Shown piece after piece: positions 1 through 7,795 of a DNA stretch of 59,075 bases. The notes under the pieces were generated by a model. The model searched no databases and was not told where the DNA came from. It saw only the letters and a list, made by a program, of their open reading frames with translations. Within the stretch, counting starts at the first letter, position 1. The number at the start of each line of letters is the position of its first letter. The stretch is from Acidimicrobiales bacterium (GTDB lineage: Bacteria; Actinomycetota; Acidimicrobiia; Acidimicrobiales; JAHEJN01). The position numbers and the translations under genes are program-made. The stretch lies in the NCBI GenBank assembly GCA_024638845.1, contig JAHEJN010000010.1, positions 1 to 59,075 on the forward strand, given 5' to 3'.

Positions 1-704
1 AGGTCGTCGCCGAGGCAGCCGCCCGGTTCGGTGTCCGGTTCCGGGCCGAGCGGATCGAGCTGGTCGATGGTCCCAACCTCGAAGCTCGCGCCCGTGCGGC
101 GCGGTACGCAGTGCTGCCGCCAGGGGTCCTCACGGGGCACACTGCCGACGATCAGGCCGAGACCGTGCTCGTGAACCTCCTGCGGGGTGCAGGTGTCGAC
201 GGGCTGGCGGGCATTCGCCCCGAACGCCGGCCCCTGCTCGGCCTGCGTCGAGCCGATACCGCCGATCTCTGTCGGGGACTCGAACTGGAACCGGTCGTCG
301 ACCCGATGAATCTCGACGGGCGGTTCACGCGTGTACGCGTTCGTCACGAGCTGCTGCCGTTGTTGAACGACATCGCAGGGTGCGACGTCGTTCCGGTGCT
401 GACCCGCCAGTCGTCGCATCTTCGTGACGCAGCCGACCTCTTGTCCCTCCTGGCGTCGAACCTCGATCCCACCGACGCGAAGGCGCTGGCCGCGGCTCCG
501 AGACCGCTGGCAGCCGTGTCGCTTCGCGAATGGCTACGAGCCGAGACCGCCACAGAACACCCCGTCGACGCCGACGCAATCGATCGGGTCCTGCGGGTGG
601 CTCGCGGCGAGACGCGGGCCACCGAGATTGCCGGTGGCCATCGCGTCGCTCGTCGCCGGCAGCGACTGCGCGTCGAGCCCGCGGGCGGCGAGACAGAGAG
701 CTAG
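1..704 (+). CDS. tilS: tRNA(Ile)-lysidine synthase, C-terminal part (5' end outside window)
   Basis: TilS attaches lysine to C34 of the AUA-reading tRNA(Ile) in the cytoplasm. Only the C-terminal part is present: the reading frame is open from base 3 to the TAG at 702-704, and the ATP-binding P-loop lies upstream of the window. The visible part has the family segment GPNLEARARAARY followed by GHTADDQAETVLVNLLRGAG, which is typical of the TilS N-type PPase core just after the P-loop. Position next to hpt and ftsH is the standard bacterial arrangement (mesJ-hpt-ftsH in mycobacteria). The TAG stop codon is also the first three bases of the putative -10 element of hpt. Confidence 0.9.
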   Translation, partial: VVAEAAARFGVRFRAERIELVDGPNLEARARAARYAVLPPGVLTGHTADDQAETVLVNLLRGAGVDGLAGIRPERRPLLGLRRADTADLCRGLELEPVVDPMNLDGRFTRVRVRHELLPLLNDIAGCDVVPVLTRQSSHLRDAADLLSLLASNLDPTDAKALAAAPRPLAAVSLREWLRAETATEHPVDADAIDRVLRVARGETRATEIAGGHRVARRRQRLRVEPAGGETES

Positions 705-707
705 GGT
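702..707 (+). promoter_or_regulatory. -10 element TAGGGT for hpt, leaderless type
   Basis: TAGGGT ends 8 bases before the GTG of hpt and shares its TAG with the tilS stop codon. There is no room for a Shine-Dalgarno after a start site placed 6-8 bases downstream, so the transcript would begin at or next to the start codon. No -35 resemblance is seen. Confidence 0.5.
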
Positions 708-715
708 CGGCACCT

Positions 716-1261
716 GTGGTCGATGGGGTACCCGGTGACATCATCCTGAGCGAGGCCCAGATCCAGGCCCGCGTCGCCGAGCTCGGCGCCCAGATCGCCG
801 CCGACTACCAGGGGCGCCGTCCGCTGCTGCTCGGCGTGCTCAAGGGCGCCTTCGTCTTCATGGCCGATCTCGCCCGGTCGATCGACCTGCCCGTCGAGGT
901 CGACTTCATGGCAGTGTCGTCGTACGGGAGCGCCACGAAGACCTCCGGCATCGTGCGCATCGTCAAGGACCTCGACATCGAACTGGAGAACCGCCACGTT
1001 CTCATCGTGGAGGACATCATCGACAGTGGGCTGACCCTCAACTACCTCCGCCGTACCCTCGCCGCGCGCAATCCGGCCAGCCTCGACGTGTGTGCGCTGT
1101 TGATCCGGTCGGGGCGCCAGGCTCCCGACGTCGACCTGAAGTACATCGGCTTCGAGATACCACCCGACTTCGTGGTCGGTTACGGGCTCGATGCGGGCGA
1201 GATCGGTCGCAACTTCCGTGATGTGCGGATCTGGATTCCCGATCCCGATCCCGAGCACTGA
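716..1261 (+). CDS. hpt: Hypoxanthine phosphoribosyltransferase
   Basis: Salvage enzyme converting hypoxanthine or guanine plus PRPP to IMP or GMP in the cytoplasm. The PRPP-binding loop VLIVEDIIDSGLTL lies near residues 96-109 and the substrate-binding LKGAFVFMADL near residue 43. The GTG at 716 gives 181 residues, the usual family length; in-frame codons further upstream lie inside tilS and give an arginine-rich non-homologous leader. A TAGGGT hexamer ends 8 bases before this GTG and no Shine-Dalgarno is present, which supports 716 and suggests a leaderless mRNA. A GC-rich hairpin follows the stop. Confidence 0.93.
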   Translation: MVDGVPGDIILSEAQIQARVAELGAQIAADYQGRRPLLLGVLKGAFVFMADLARSIDLPVEVDFMAVSSYGSATKTSGIVRIVKDLDIELENRHVLIVEDIIDSGLTLNYLRRTLAARNPASLDVCALLIRSGRQAPDVDLKYIGFEIPPDFVVGYGLDAGEIGRNFRDVRIWIPDPDPEH

Positions 1262-1269
1262 CCCATTCG

Positions 1270-1285
1270 TGAGCCGTCCGGCTCA
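1270..1285 (+). terminator. Possible GC-rich hairpin terminator after hpt
   Basis: TGAGCC and GGCTCA form a perfect 6-bp stem around a 4-base GTCC loop, starting 9 bases after the hpt stop codon and upstream of the ftsH -10 element. There is no T-run after it, so it would be a U-tract-free hairpin of the sort often proposed in actinobacteria. It could also be chance. Confidence 0.35.
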
Positions 1286-1330
1286 GTTCCGGGTCGCCGC
1301 GTCCGATCGGATCAAGGTGCCTCCGCCCTC

Positions 1331-1336
1331 TACGCT
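1331..1336 (+). promoter_or_regulatory. -10 element TACGCT for ftsH, leaderless type
   Basis: TACGCT ends 9 bases before the GTG of ftsH in the hpt–ftsH spacer. The bases between (GGGAAACCG) contain no convincing ribosome binding site. Confidence 0.45.
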
Positions 1337-1345
1337 GGGAAACCG

Positions 1346-3256
1346 GTGAGAACTCGAACCCGAATCATTGCGGTCGCGGCCACGGTCGCGGCCATAGCGG
1401 CCGTCTTCTTCGCGTTTCGCATCGTCAACGACGAGGCGCGTGAGACGCTCACCCTCACCGAGCTGCAACAGGAGATCGCCGACGGCAACGTGGCGAGTGC
1501 GACCATCCGCGAGAACTCACGGATCGTCACGGGCGAGCTGACCGACGGCACCGAGTTCAAGAGCACCTTCATCCGCGAGTACGGCGACGAGCTCACCGTG
1601 GCGCTCACCGCCGATCCGACCATCGACGTCGAGGTCAACACCGAGCAGCGGCCGCTGTGGGAACAGATCCTCCTGAGCCTCATCCCCATCCTCGTCCTGA
1701 TCGGTGCCTTCGTCATCCTTCTGCAGTTCGTGCAGGGTTCGGGCTCGAAGATGATGCAGTTCCGCAAGGCCGGCGCCCGCAGGATGAACAAGGACGACCC
1801 GAAGGTCACCTTTGCCGATGTGGCCGGCGCCGACGAAGCCGTCGAGGAGCTGCGTGAGATCAAGGACTTCTTGTCCGATCCGGCGCGGTTCAAGGCGATC
1901 GGCGCATCGATACCCAAGGGAGTCCTGCTCTATGGCCCTCCCGGTACCGGAAAGACGCTTCTGGCCCGTGCCGTGGCCGGCGAGGCCGGCGTGCCCTTCT
2001 TCAGCATCAGCGGGTCCGACTTCGTCGAGATGTTCGTGGGCGTGGGTGCCAGTCGGGTGCGAAGCCTGTTCAAGGAGGCCAAGGACGCCGCTCCGGCCAT
2101 CATCTTCGTCGACGAGATCGACGCCGTGGGCCGCCACCGTGGCGCCGGCACCGGCGGTGGACACGACGAGCGTGAACAGACCCTGAACCAGATGCTCGTC
2201 GAGATGGACGGCTTCGACGTGAGCAGCGGCGTGATCATGATCGCGGCGACCAATCGCCCCGACATCCTCGATCCGGCCTTGTTGCGCCCGGGTCGCTTCG
2301 ATCGCCAGATCGTGGTCGACAAGCCCGACCTGACCGGGCGCCGCAAGATCCTCGACGTCCATGCGAAGAGCAAGCCGCTCGGCCGCGAGGTCGACCTCGA
2401 CGTCGTTGCCCGGCGTACCCCGGGCTTCACCGGCGCCGACCTGCAGAATCTGCTCAACGAGGCGGCCCTGTTGGCCGCCCGCGAACGTCGCCAGACCATC
2501 ACCCCCGACGACATCGACCGGGCGACCGACCGGGTCATGGCGGGAGCCGAGCGGCGTAGCCGGCTGCTGAGCGACCGAGACAAGCTGATCATCGCCTATC
2601 ACGAAGCCGGACACGCATTGATCGGGCACGTGCTGCCCCATACCGACCCGGTGCACAAGGTCACGATCATCCCCCGAGGACAGGCCCTCGGCTGGACGCT
2701 CGCCCTGCCCGAGAGCGAGTCGTACCTCCGCTCGAAGGCCGAGCTGGCCGACAACCTGGCCATGCTGCTCGGTGGCCGCACCGCCGAGGAGATCATCTTC
2801 GGCGATGTCACAACCGGCGCGGCCAACGACATCGAGCGTGCCACCGAGATCGCCAAGTCCATGGTCACCCAGTTCGGCATGAGCGAGAAGCTCGGTCTCC
2901 GCAAGTTCGGCACCAAACACGGCGAGGTGTTCCTCGGCAAGGAAGTCGCCCACGAGCCCGACTACAGCGACGCGGTCGCCCGCCAGATCGACGACGAGGT
3001 CCGCATCCTCATCGATTCGGCCCACGTCGAGGCCCACGAGCTGCTCACCACCCATCGGCGAACCCTCGACCGCCTCGCTCAGGCGCTCATCGACCAGGAA
3101 ACCCTCGAGGCCGACGACCTCGAACTCATCTTCGCCGAGATCGTCGGGGTCGACCCGATGGAGGACCAGCTCGGTCACGACCTGCACGCAGCAGGCGTCC
3201 GTGCGGTCGAGTCCGACGACGCCGGGAATTCGTCGCCGGTTCCGCGTTTCGAGTAG
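1346..3256 (+). CDS. ftsH: ATP-dependent zinc metalloprotease FtsH
   Basis: Membrane-anchored AAA+ protease that degrades misfolded membrane and selected cytoplasmic proteins. The 636 residues show a first membrane helix at about 7-27, a short extracytoplasmic domain, a second helix at about 108-129, the AAA module with Walker A GPPGTGKT (197-204) and Walker B IIFVDEID (252-259), the second region of homology ending RPGRFDR, and the zinc motif HEAGH (419-423) with a downstream NDIERAT supplying the third ligand. The start is GTG. Position between hpt and folE matches mycobacteria. The acidic and Ser/Pro tail is short compared with mycobacterial FtsH. Confidence 0.96.
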   Translation: MRTRTRIIAVAATVAAIAAVFFAFRIVNDEARETLTLTELQQEIADGNVASATIRENSRIVTGELTDGTEFKSTFIREYGDELTVALTADPTIDVEVNTEQRPLWEQILLSLIPILVLIGAFVILLQFVQGSGSKMMQFRKAGARRMNKDDPKVTFADVAGADEAVEELREIKDFLSDPARFKAIGASIPKGVLLYGPPGTGKTLLARAVAGEAGVPFFSISGSDFVEMFVGVGASRVRSLFKEAKDAAPAIIFVDEIDAVGRHRGAGTGGGHDEREQTLNQMLVEMDGFDVSSGVIMIAATNRPDILDPALLRPGRFDRQIVVDKPDLTGRRKILDVHAKSKPLGREVDLDVVARRTPGFTGADLQNLLNEAALLAARERRQTITPDDIDRATDRVMAGAERRSRLLSDRDKLIIAYHEAGHALIGHVLPHTDPVHKVTIIPRGQALGWTLALPESESYLRSKAELADNLAMLLGGRTAEEIIFGDVTTGAANDIERATEIAKSMVTQFGMSEKLGLRKFGTKHGEVFLGKEVAHEPDYSDAVARQIDDEVRILIDSAHVEAHELLTTHRRTLDRLAQALIDQETLEADDLELIFAEIVGVDPMEDQLGHDLHAAGVRAVESDDAGNSSPVPRFE

Positions 3257-3278
3257 ACCTCCGCCCACCGTCGCGACC

Positions 3279-3284
3279 TACCAT
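3279..3284 (+). promoter_or_regulatory. Possible -10 element TACCAT upstream of folE
   Basis: TACCAT lies in the ftsH–folE spacer, 36 bases before the folE ATG, leaving a leader of roughly 30 bases that carries the AGGAAGG ribosome binding site. This contrasts with the leaderless arrangement elsewhere in the window. Confidence 0.3.
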
Positions 3285-3320
3285 CGAAGGTTCCGCCGGT
3301 CGCCGAGGAAGGCCTCCCAG

Positions 3321-3905
3321 ATGAGTGACGACCAGAAGAGCCCTGTCGATCACGCCCGCATCGAGGCCGCGGTGCGGGAGATCCTCGCGGCCATGGGCGA
3401 GAATCCCGATCGCGACGGCCTGCTCAGGACCCCCGCGCGGGTGGCACGGATGTACGCCGAGGTGTGCGGAGGGCTGCACGAGGATCCCTCGACGCACCTC
3501 GAAACGACCTTCGAGGCCAACCACGACGAGCTGGTCATCGTGCGTGACATCGCCTTCTACTCGCTCTGTGAGCACCACCTCCTGCCGTTCTTCGGCGTGG
3601 CCCACATCGGCTACATCCCCAACAAGGACGGGCGGGTCACCGGTCTGTCGAAGCTGGCCCGCCTCGTCGACGGATACTCCCGCCGGCCTCAGGTACAAGA
3701 GCGCCTCACCACCCAGATCGCCGATGCGATCGACGTCGCGCTCGCCCCCCGTGGCGCCATGGTGGTCATGGAGGCCGAGCATCTGTGCATGGGAATGCGG
3801 GGCGTGCGCAAGCCGAACTCGAAGACGTTCACCTCGACGGTGCGGGGCCTGCTGCGGTCCGACGAGAAGAGCCGGTCCGAGGCGCTGAGGATGATCGGCC
3901 ACTGA
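3321..3905 (+). CDS. folE: GTP cyclohydrolase I
   Basis: First step of folate synthesis: GTP to 7,8-dihydroneopterin triphosphate. The 194-residue product has the zinc and active-site segments [12 protein letters not shown] and [11 protein letters not shown] (Cys and His ligands) and the GLSKLARLV segment. ATG 3321 is chosen because AGGAAGG sits about 8 bases upstream and homology begins here; earlier in-frame codons fall in the ftsH tail. It is the first gene of a folate block continuing with folP, folB and folK. Confidence 0.95.
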   Translation: MSDDQKSPVDHARIEAAVREILAAMGENPDRDGLLRTPARVARMYAEVCGGLHEDPSTHLETTFEANHDELVIVRDIAFYSLCEHHLLPFFGVAHIGYIPNKDGRVTGLSKLARLVDGYSRRPQVQERLTTQIADAIDVALAPRGAMVVMEAEHLCMGMRGVRKPNSKTFTSTVRGLLRSDEKSRSEALRMIGH

Positions 3906-3972
3906 CGACCGTTCCCGCGGCCGATCGGGCAGAAAATAGCGGTTTTCGGCGACCCGAGCTGGCGCAGGCTTG

Positions 3973-3978
3973 TAGGGT
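3973..3978 (+). promoter_or_regulatory. -10 element TAGGGT for folP, leaderless type
   Basis: TAGGGT ends 10 bases before the folP ATG. The same TAGGGTCGGC string occurs before hpt (702-711), including the bases after the hexamer. Confidence 0.45.
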
Positions 3979-3988
3979 CGGCGTCGAG

Positions 3989-4783
3989 ATGACCGCTGAA
4001 CCACGCCGCCACACCACGATCATGGGCGTGCTGAACGTGACCCCCGATTCGTTCAGCGACGGCGGAGCCCACCCCGACGCATCGTCGGCCGTGGAGGCCG
4101 GAGCTCAGATGTTCGCCGACGGTGCGACCATCGTCGACATCGGTGGTGAGTCGACCCGTCCCGGCGCCGAACCCGTAGCGGTCGGCGTCGAGCTCGATCG
4201 CGTGCTCGACGTGGTAGCGGCCCTGGCGACCCACGGGAGAGTGTCGATCGACACCAGGAAGCACGAGGTGGCCGTGCGGGCCGTCGAGGCCGGCGCCACC
4301 GTCATCAACGACGTCGGTGCCACGCTCGCCCCGCTGGCCGGAGAGCTCGGGGTCGGATACGTGGCCATGCACTCCGTCGGCACACCGGGCACGATGCAGC
4401 GCGACCCGCACTACGACGATGTCGTCGCCGACGTCCTCGGTCATGTCGTCCGCGTGGCCGAAGCTGCGCGCGCCGCTGGCGCCACCGAGGTCTGGATCGA
4501 TCCCGGTCTCGGCTTCGGAAAGACCGTGGCCCACAACTACGCATTGCTCGCTCACATCGCCGATTTCGTCGCCACCGGATGGCCGGTCCTCGTCGGCGCC
4601 AGTCGCAAGTCCTTCATCGGGCGGGTTCTGGCCGAGTCCGACGGCGTGGCCGAGGTCGGGTTCGACGATCGGCTCGAGGGCTCGCTGGCCATCACCGCCT
4701 GGTCGGCCATGAACGATGTCGATCTCGTCCGGGTGCACGACGTGCCCGAGACCCTTCAGACGTTGCAGGTGATCGCAGCATGA
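3989..4783 (+). CDS. folP: Dihydropteroate synthase
   Basis: Condenses hydroxymethyl-dihydropterin diphosphate with p-aminobenzoate to dihydropteroate; the sulfonamide target. The 264-residue TIM-barrel protein has both signatures, MGVLNVTPDSFSDGG near the N-terminus and VDIGGESTRPGAEPV after it, plus VINDVGA and the phosphate-binding ASRKSFIG. ATG 3989 is the first start next to homology and has an upstream TAGGGT hexamer. The stop overlaps the next start as ATGA, so the rest of the folate block is probably translated in a coupled way. Confidence 0.95.
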   Translation: MTAEPRRHTTIMGVLNVTPDSFSDGGAHPDASSAVEAGAQMFADGATIVDIGGESTRPGAEPVAVGVELDRVLDVVAALATHGRVSIDTRKHEVAVRAVEAGATVINDVGATLAPLAGELGVGYVAMHSVGTPGTMQRDPHYDDVVADVLGHVVRVAEAARAAGATEVWIDPGLGFGKTVAHNYALLAHIADFVATGWPVLVGASRKSFIGRVLAESDGVAEVGFDDRLEGSLAITAWSAMNDVDLVRVHDVPETLQTLQVIAA

Positions 4784-5328
4784 ACGACAAGCCGGCGCCG
4801 GTCACCGACACCCAGGGCAAGCCCATGCGGGGAAAGTGGGCCCAGGGCATCGTGCCCCGACACTTCCGGTGGGTGCTGACCGACCGCCTCGCCATCTGTG
4901 AGCGGCCCGGCGGCCACGGGCAGAGCCACCGGCGGGTCCGCCGACAGGAGGAGATCATCTGGCTCCGCCAGAACGGGTTCGACCGCGTGATCTCGCTCAT
5001 CCCCTCGAGCCACAACCTCCACAACTACGACGAGCTGGGCATGCCGTTCCTGCACCGTCCGGTCGAGAAGCGGAGCTCCATGGGTTCCCGTCTGCCGCAG
5101 ATCTACGACGAGATCGCGGCCATGCTCGAGGAGGGCCAGCGACTCGTCGTGCACTCCGACGCCGTCGACGACACCGTGCTGGGCTTCGTCGGTGGCTATC
5201 TGGTGTGGACCGGCCTGGTTCCCGGCGTGCCCGAGACGGTCACGGTGGTCGAGCGGATGCTCGAACGCCAGCTCGGCCCCGACGCCCGAGCCATGGTCGC
5301 CGCGGTGTACGAGGCTCGAAGTGGGTGA
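4780..5328 (+). CDS. Phosphatase-fold-like protein lacking the catalytic Cys, in folate operon
   Basis: Function unknown. The 182-residue protein reads like a dual-specificity or tyrosine phosphatase: an N-terminal WVLTDRLAICERPGG, a helix ending LRQNGFDRVISLIP, a segment LGMPFLHRPVEK, then the strand-loop-helix LVVHSDAVDDTVLGF at about 122-136. In active enzymes this last stretch is HCxxGxxR; here Ser replaces Cys and no Arg follows, so classical phosphatase chemistry is not expected. It overlaps folP by ATGA and folB by 8 bases, so it is made with the folate enzymes. A scaffold, a phosphate-binding role or a pterin-diphosphate role are possible. The fold assignment is by pattern only. Confidence 0.6.
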   Translation: MNDKPAPVTDTQGKPMRGKWAQGIVPRHFRWVLTDRLAICERPGGHGQSHRRVRRQEEIIWLRQNGFDRVISLIPSSHNLHNYDELGMPFLHRPVEKRSSMGSRLPQIYDEIAAMLEEGQRLVVHSDAVDDTVLGFVGGYLVWTGLVPGVPETVTVVERMLERQLGPDARAMVAAVYEARSG

Positions 5329-5680
5329 CCTCATCGTACTGCGAGCTCATCGGGTATTGGCCTACATCGGCGCCCTGCCCGAAGAGCAAACGCGCCGCCA
5401 GCCCTTCGAGGTCGACCTCGACATCGAGGCCGACCTGTCGGTCGCCGGCGCGTCCGACGACCTCACCGAGACCATCGACTACGGCGCCGTGACCGCCGCG
5501 GTGGAGGGTGCGCTCACCGAGGGCCGGATCGTGCTGCTCGAACGGGCTGCCCAGGTCGTGGCCGACTGCGTCCTCGAGCACCCCCTGGCCTCGGCGGTCA
5601 CCGTCGAGATCAGAAAGCTGCGCCCGCCGGTGCCCCACGACCTCGCCAGCAGCGGAGTCCGGATCCGCCGAAGCCGATGA
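5321..5680 (+). CDS. folB: Dihydroneopterin aldolase
   Basis: Converts 7,8-dihydroneopterin to 6-hydroxymethyl-dihydropterin plus glycolaldehyde. The 119-residue product has YIGALPEEQTRRQPFEVDLD and DDLTETIDYGAV, the substrate-binding region, then LLERAAQVVAD and KLRPPVPHDLASSGVRI, typical of FolB. The GTG at 5321 gives the family length and overlaps the preceding stop by 8 bases; a second GTG at 5325 is out of frame. The stop overlaps folK as ATGA. Confidence 0.93.
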   Translation: MGDLIVLRAHRVLAYIGALPEEQTRRQPFEVDLDIEADLSVAGASDDLTETIDYGAVTAAVEGALTEGRIVLLERAAQVVADCVLEHPLASAVTVEIRKLRPPVPHDLASSGVRIRRSR

Positions 5681-6129
5681 CCCGGGCCTTCCTCGCCCTC
5701 GGGTCGAACCTGGGTGATCGCGCCGCCCATCTCCGTACGGCGGTTGCGTCGATGCCCGACGTGGTTGCCCTGTCGCCCGTGTACGAGACCGACCCGGTCG
5801 GCGGGCCCGACCAGGCCGCCTACCTCAACCTCGTGGCCCAGCTCGACACCGAGCTCGATGCCCGGGGGCTGCTCGATGTGTGCCGGAAGCTCGAAACCGC
5901 GGCTCAGCGCGTGCGACGCGAGCGATGGGGGCCACGCACGCTCGATGTCGACGTTCTCTGGATCGACGGCGAGAAGGTCGACGAGCCCGACCTGATCGTC
6001 CCCCATCCGCGGATGTTCGAGCGGGCCTTCGTTCTCGTCCCGCTGCGCACTCTTGCGCCCGACATCGTGCCCGCCGACTGGTCGTCGGCCGACGAGGCCG
6101 GCGTTCACCTGGTCGGACCGCTGGAATGA
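5677..6129 (+). CDS. folK: 2-amino-4-hydroxy-6-hydroxymethyldihydropteridine diphosphokinase
   Basis: Transfers pyrophosphate from ATP to hydroxymethyl-dihydropterin, supplying the FolP substrate. The 150 residues include ALGSNLGDRAAHL at the N-terminus, SPVYETDPVGGPDQAAYLN, the signature RWGPRTLDVDVLW and the conserved VPHPRMFERAFVLVPL. ATG 5677 overlaps the folB stop (ATGA), and its own stop overlaps the DUF2520 start, so the run from folP to panC has no intergenic space. Confidence 0.95.
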   Translation: MTRAFLALGSNLGDRAAHLRTAVASMPDVVALSPVYETDPVGGPDQAAYLNLVAQLDTELDARGLLDVCRKLETAAQRVRRERWGPRTLDVDVLWIDGEKVDEPDLIVPHPRMFERAFVLVPLRTLAPDIVPADWSSADEAGVHLVGPLE

Positions 6130-6866
6130 GTGGGCGTCGGGTCACCGTGATCGGTGGCGGTCGAGCCGGCTCGGCCTTTGCCGGGGCGCTCATGCAGCGC
6201 GGTTGGACGATCATGGACGTGTTCGGCCGCCACGACGACATCGCCGCGGCGGGGGTCGACACCGACCTGGTGCTCATCGCGACCCCCGACGGCGTCGTGG
6301 CCGAGATCGCGCAGACGATCGAACCGAGCGGCGACACGGTCGTGGCCCACGTTGCGGGGGTGCTCGCCCTCGATGTCCTGGGGCCGCACCCGCGGGTGGC
6401 GTCGATCCATCCGCTCATGTCGATCCCGCACGGCCAGGCCGGCGTCGAGCGGCTTCTCTCCGGTGGTTGGTTCGCGGTGGCCGGAGACGCAATCGGGCGT
6501 CTTCTCGTCGACGACCTCGGCGGAACGCCCATCACGGTGAGCGACGATCATCGCATCCGCTATCACGCGCTCGCCAGCATCGCATCGAACCACCTGGTGG
6601 CCCTGCTCGGCCAGGTCGAGCGGCTCGCGGCCGGCATCGACGTGCCCTTCGAGGCCTATCTGGATCTCGCGGCCGGCTCCTTGACCGCCGTCGAGGCCTC
6701 GGGACCCGCCGAGGCGCTCACCGGACCGGCGTCACGTGATGACCGCGCCACCCTTGCCGCCCATCTCGCGTCGCTTCCGGTCGCCGACCGGGTCGCCTAC
6801 GTCGCGCTCATGCGCGAAGCCCGGCGGCTGGCGGCGGTGCCGACGCCCGACGTCCCGGCATCGTGA
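6126..6866 (+). CDS. Rossmann-fold DUF2520-type oxidoreductase
   Basis: The 246-residue protein begins with the dinucleotide fold GGGRAGSAFAGAL, followed by LVLIATPDGVVAEIAQ and a helical C-terminal domain containing LASIASNHLVALLGQ, typical of the DUF2520 family. A DUF2520 protein directly upstream of panC is also found in mycobacteria (Rv3603c). The fold resembles ketopantoate reductase, and a role in pantothenate synthesis is often suggested from context, but no reaction can be read from the sequence. Both ends overlap neighbours by four bases. Confidence 0.82.
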   Translation: MSGRRVTVIGGGRAGSAFAGALMQRGWTIMDVFGRHDDIAAAGVDTDLVLIATPDGVVAEIAQTIEPSGDTVVAHVAGVLALDVLGPHPRVASIHPLMSIPHGQAGVERLLSGGWFAVAGDAIGRLLVDDLGGTPITVSDDHRIRYHALASIASNHLVALLGQVERLAAGIDVPFEAYLDLAAGSLTAVEASGPAEALTGPASRDDRATLAAHLASLPVADRVAYVALMREARRLAAVPTPDVPAS

Positions 6867-7735
6867 ACGTCCTCCACGATCTCGGCGAGGCCCGCCGATG
6901 GCTCGACGAGGAGCGCCGCCGTGGCCATCGCTTGGGTTTCGTGCCCACCATGGGCTCCCTGCACGACGGCCATCGGTCGCTCTTGCGTCGAGCAGCCGCG
7001 ACCAGCGACGTGTCGGTGGCGTCGATCTTCGTGAATCCGCTCCAGTTCGGCCCCGATGAAGATCTCGACTCGTACCCCCGATCGCTCGAGACCGACCTCG
7101 CCATGGCACGCGACGAACGGATCGACGGGGTGATCGTTCCCTCGACCGAGGCGATGTACCCGGAGCCGATGAAGACGCTGGTGCGGGTCGAGCAGCTGTC
7201 GACGGGCCTGGAGAGCCTCAGCCGCCCCACCCACTTCGACGGGGTCACCACCGTCGTGGCCAAGCTCTTCAATCTCGTCGGCCCGTGCTCGGCCTTCTTC
7301 GGGGAGAAGGACTATCAACAGCTCGCCCAGATCCGGCGCATGGTCAGCGATCTGTCGTTTCCCGTAGAGGTGATCGGGTGCCCCACCGTACGCGAACCCG
7401 ACGGGTTGGCCCTGTCGAGCCGGAACGCGTATCTCGACGGGCCGCAGCGGGCGGCCGCGACGGTGTTGTCGCGGGCGCTGACCGCCGGAATCGAGATGAT
7501 CGCCGGCGGCGAGTCGTCGCCGGCCGCCGTCGAGCAGGTCATGGCGGCGACGGTGCGCCACGAGCCCTTGGCCGAGCTCGACTATGCGGCGGTCCGCGAC
7601 CCCGCGACCCTTGACGAGCTCGACACGATCGCCGACCGAGTGCGACTGCTGATTGCCGCCCGCATCGACACCACCCGGCTCATCGACAACGCCGACGGCC
7701 GGCATTCCCTCGGCGAGTACTCTGACGAGACATGA
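6863..7735 (+). CDS. panC: Pantothenate synthetase
   Basis: ATP-dependent joining of pantoate and beta-alanine to give pantothenate. The 290-residue protein has GFVPTMGSLHDGHRSLLRRA (the HxGH-type nucleotide site), SIFVNPLQFGPDEDLDSYPR, FFGEKDYQQL and LALSSRNAYLD. GTG 6863 overlaps the DUF2520 stop by four bases. The stop overlaps a possible 19-codon mini-ORF. In mycobacteria panD follows here; in this window nadC takes that place. Confidence 0.96.
   Translation: MNVLHDLGEARRWLDEERRRGHRLGFVPTMGSLHDGHRSLLRRAAATSDVSVASIFVNPLQFGPDEDLDSYPRSLETDLAMARDERIDGVIVPSTEAMYPEPMKTLVRVEQLSTGLESLSRPTHFDGVTTVVAKLFNLVGPCSAFFGEKDYQQLAQIRRMVSDLSFPVEVIGCPTVREPDGLALSSRNAYLDGPQRAAATVLSRALTAGIEMIAGGESSPAAVEQVMAATVRHEPLAELDYAAVRDPATLDELDTIADRVRLLIAARIDTTRLIDNADGRHSLGEYSDET
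7718..7723 (+). promoter_or_regulatory. Possible internal -10 TACTCT before mini-ORF/nadC
   Basis: TACTCT lies inside the last codons of panC and ends 8 bases before the ATG of the 19-codon ORF, at the same spacing as the leaderless promoters elsewhere. Because it is within coding sequence it may be chance. Confidence 0.25.
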
Positions 7736-7791
7736 GCACGACGCCGCCGACCACCGCCGAGTGGTACGCCCACCCGTGGAGCCAGGGCTGA
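7732..7791 (+). CDS. Possible 19-residue mini-ORF between panC and nadC
   Basis: ATG 7732 overlaps the panC stop as ATGA and the frame closes at TGA 7789-7791, four bases before the nadC ATG. The 19-residue product contains the motif EWYAHPW (two Trp, one Tyr, one His). It could be a leader peptide coupling translation of panC to nadC, the product of a leaderless transcript from the TACTCT hexamer, or an accident. No known family is recognised; a resemblance to the WY-P core of DUF2510 is too weak to use. Confidence 0.3.
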   Translation: MSTTPPTTAEWYAHPWSQG

Positions 7792-7795
7792 TCCC

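Noticed and set aside
1517-3268. A 583-codon reverse-strand open frame
   Set aside because: Antisense to ftsH, with no family features.
3941-3960. AAAA/TTTT pair in the folE–folP spacer as a terminator
   Set aside because: The arms are only four A/T pairs and there is no GC stem.
7732-7791. Reading the panC–nadC mini-ORF as a DUF2510 fragment
   Set aside because: Only a Trp-Tyr pair and a Pro match; too little to assign a family.
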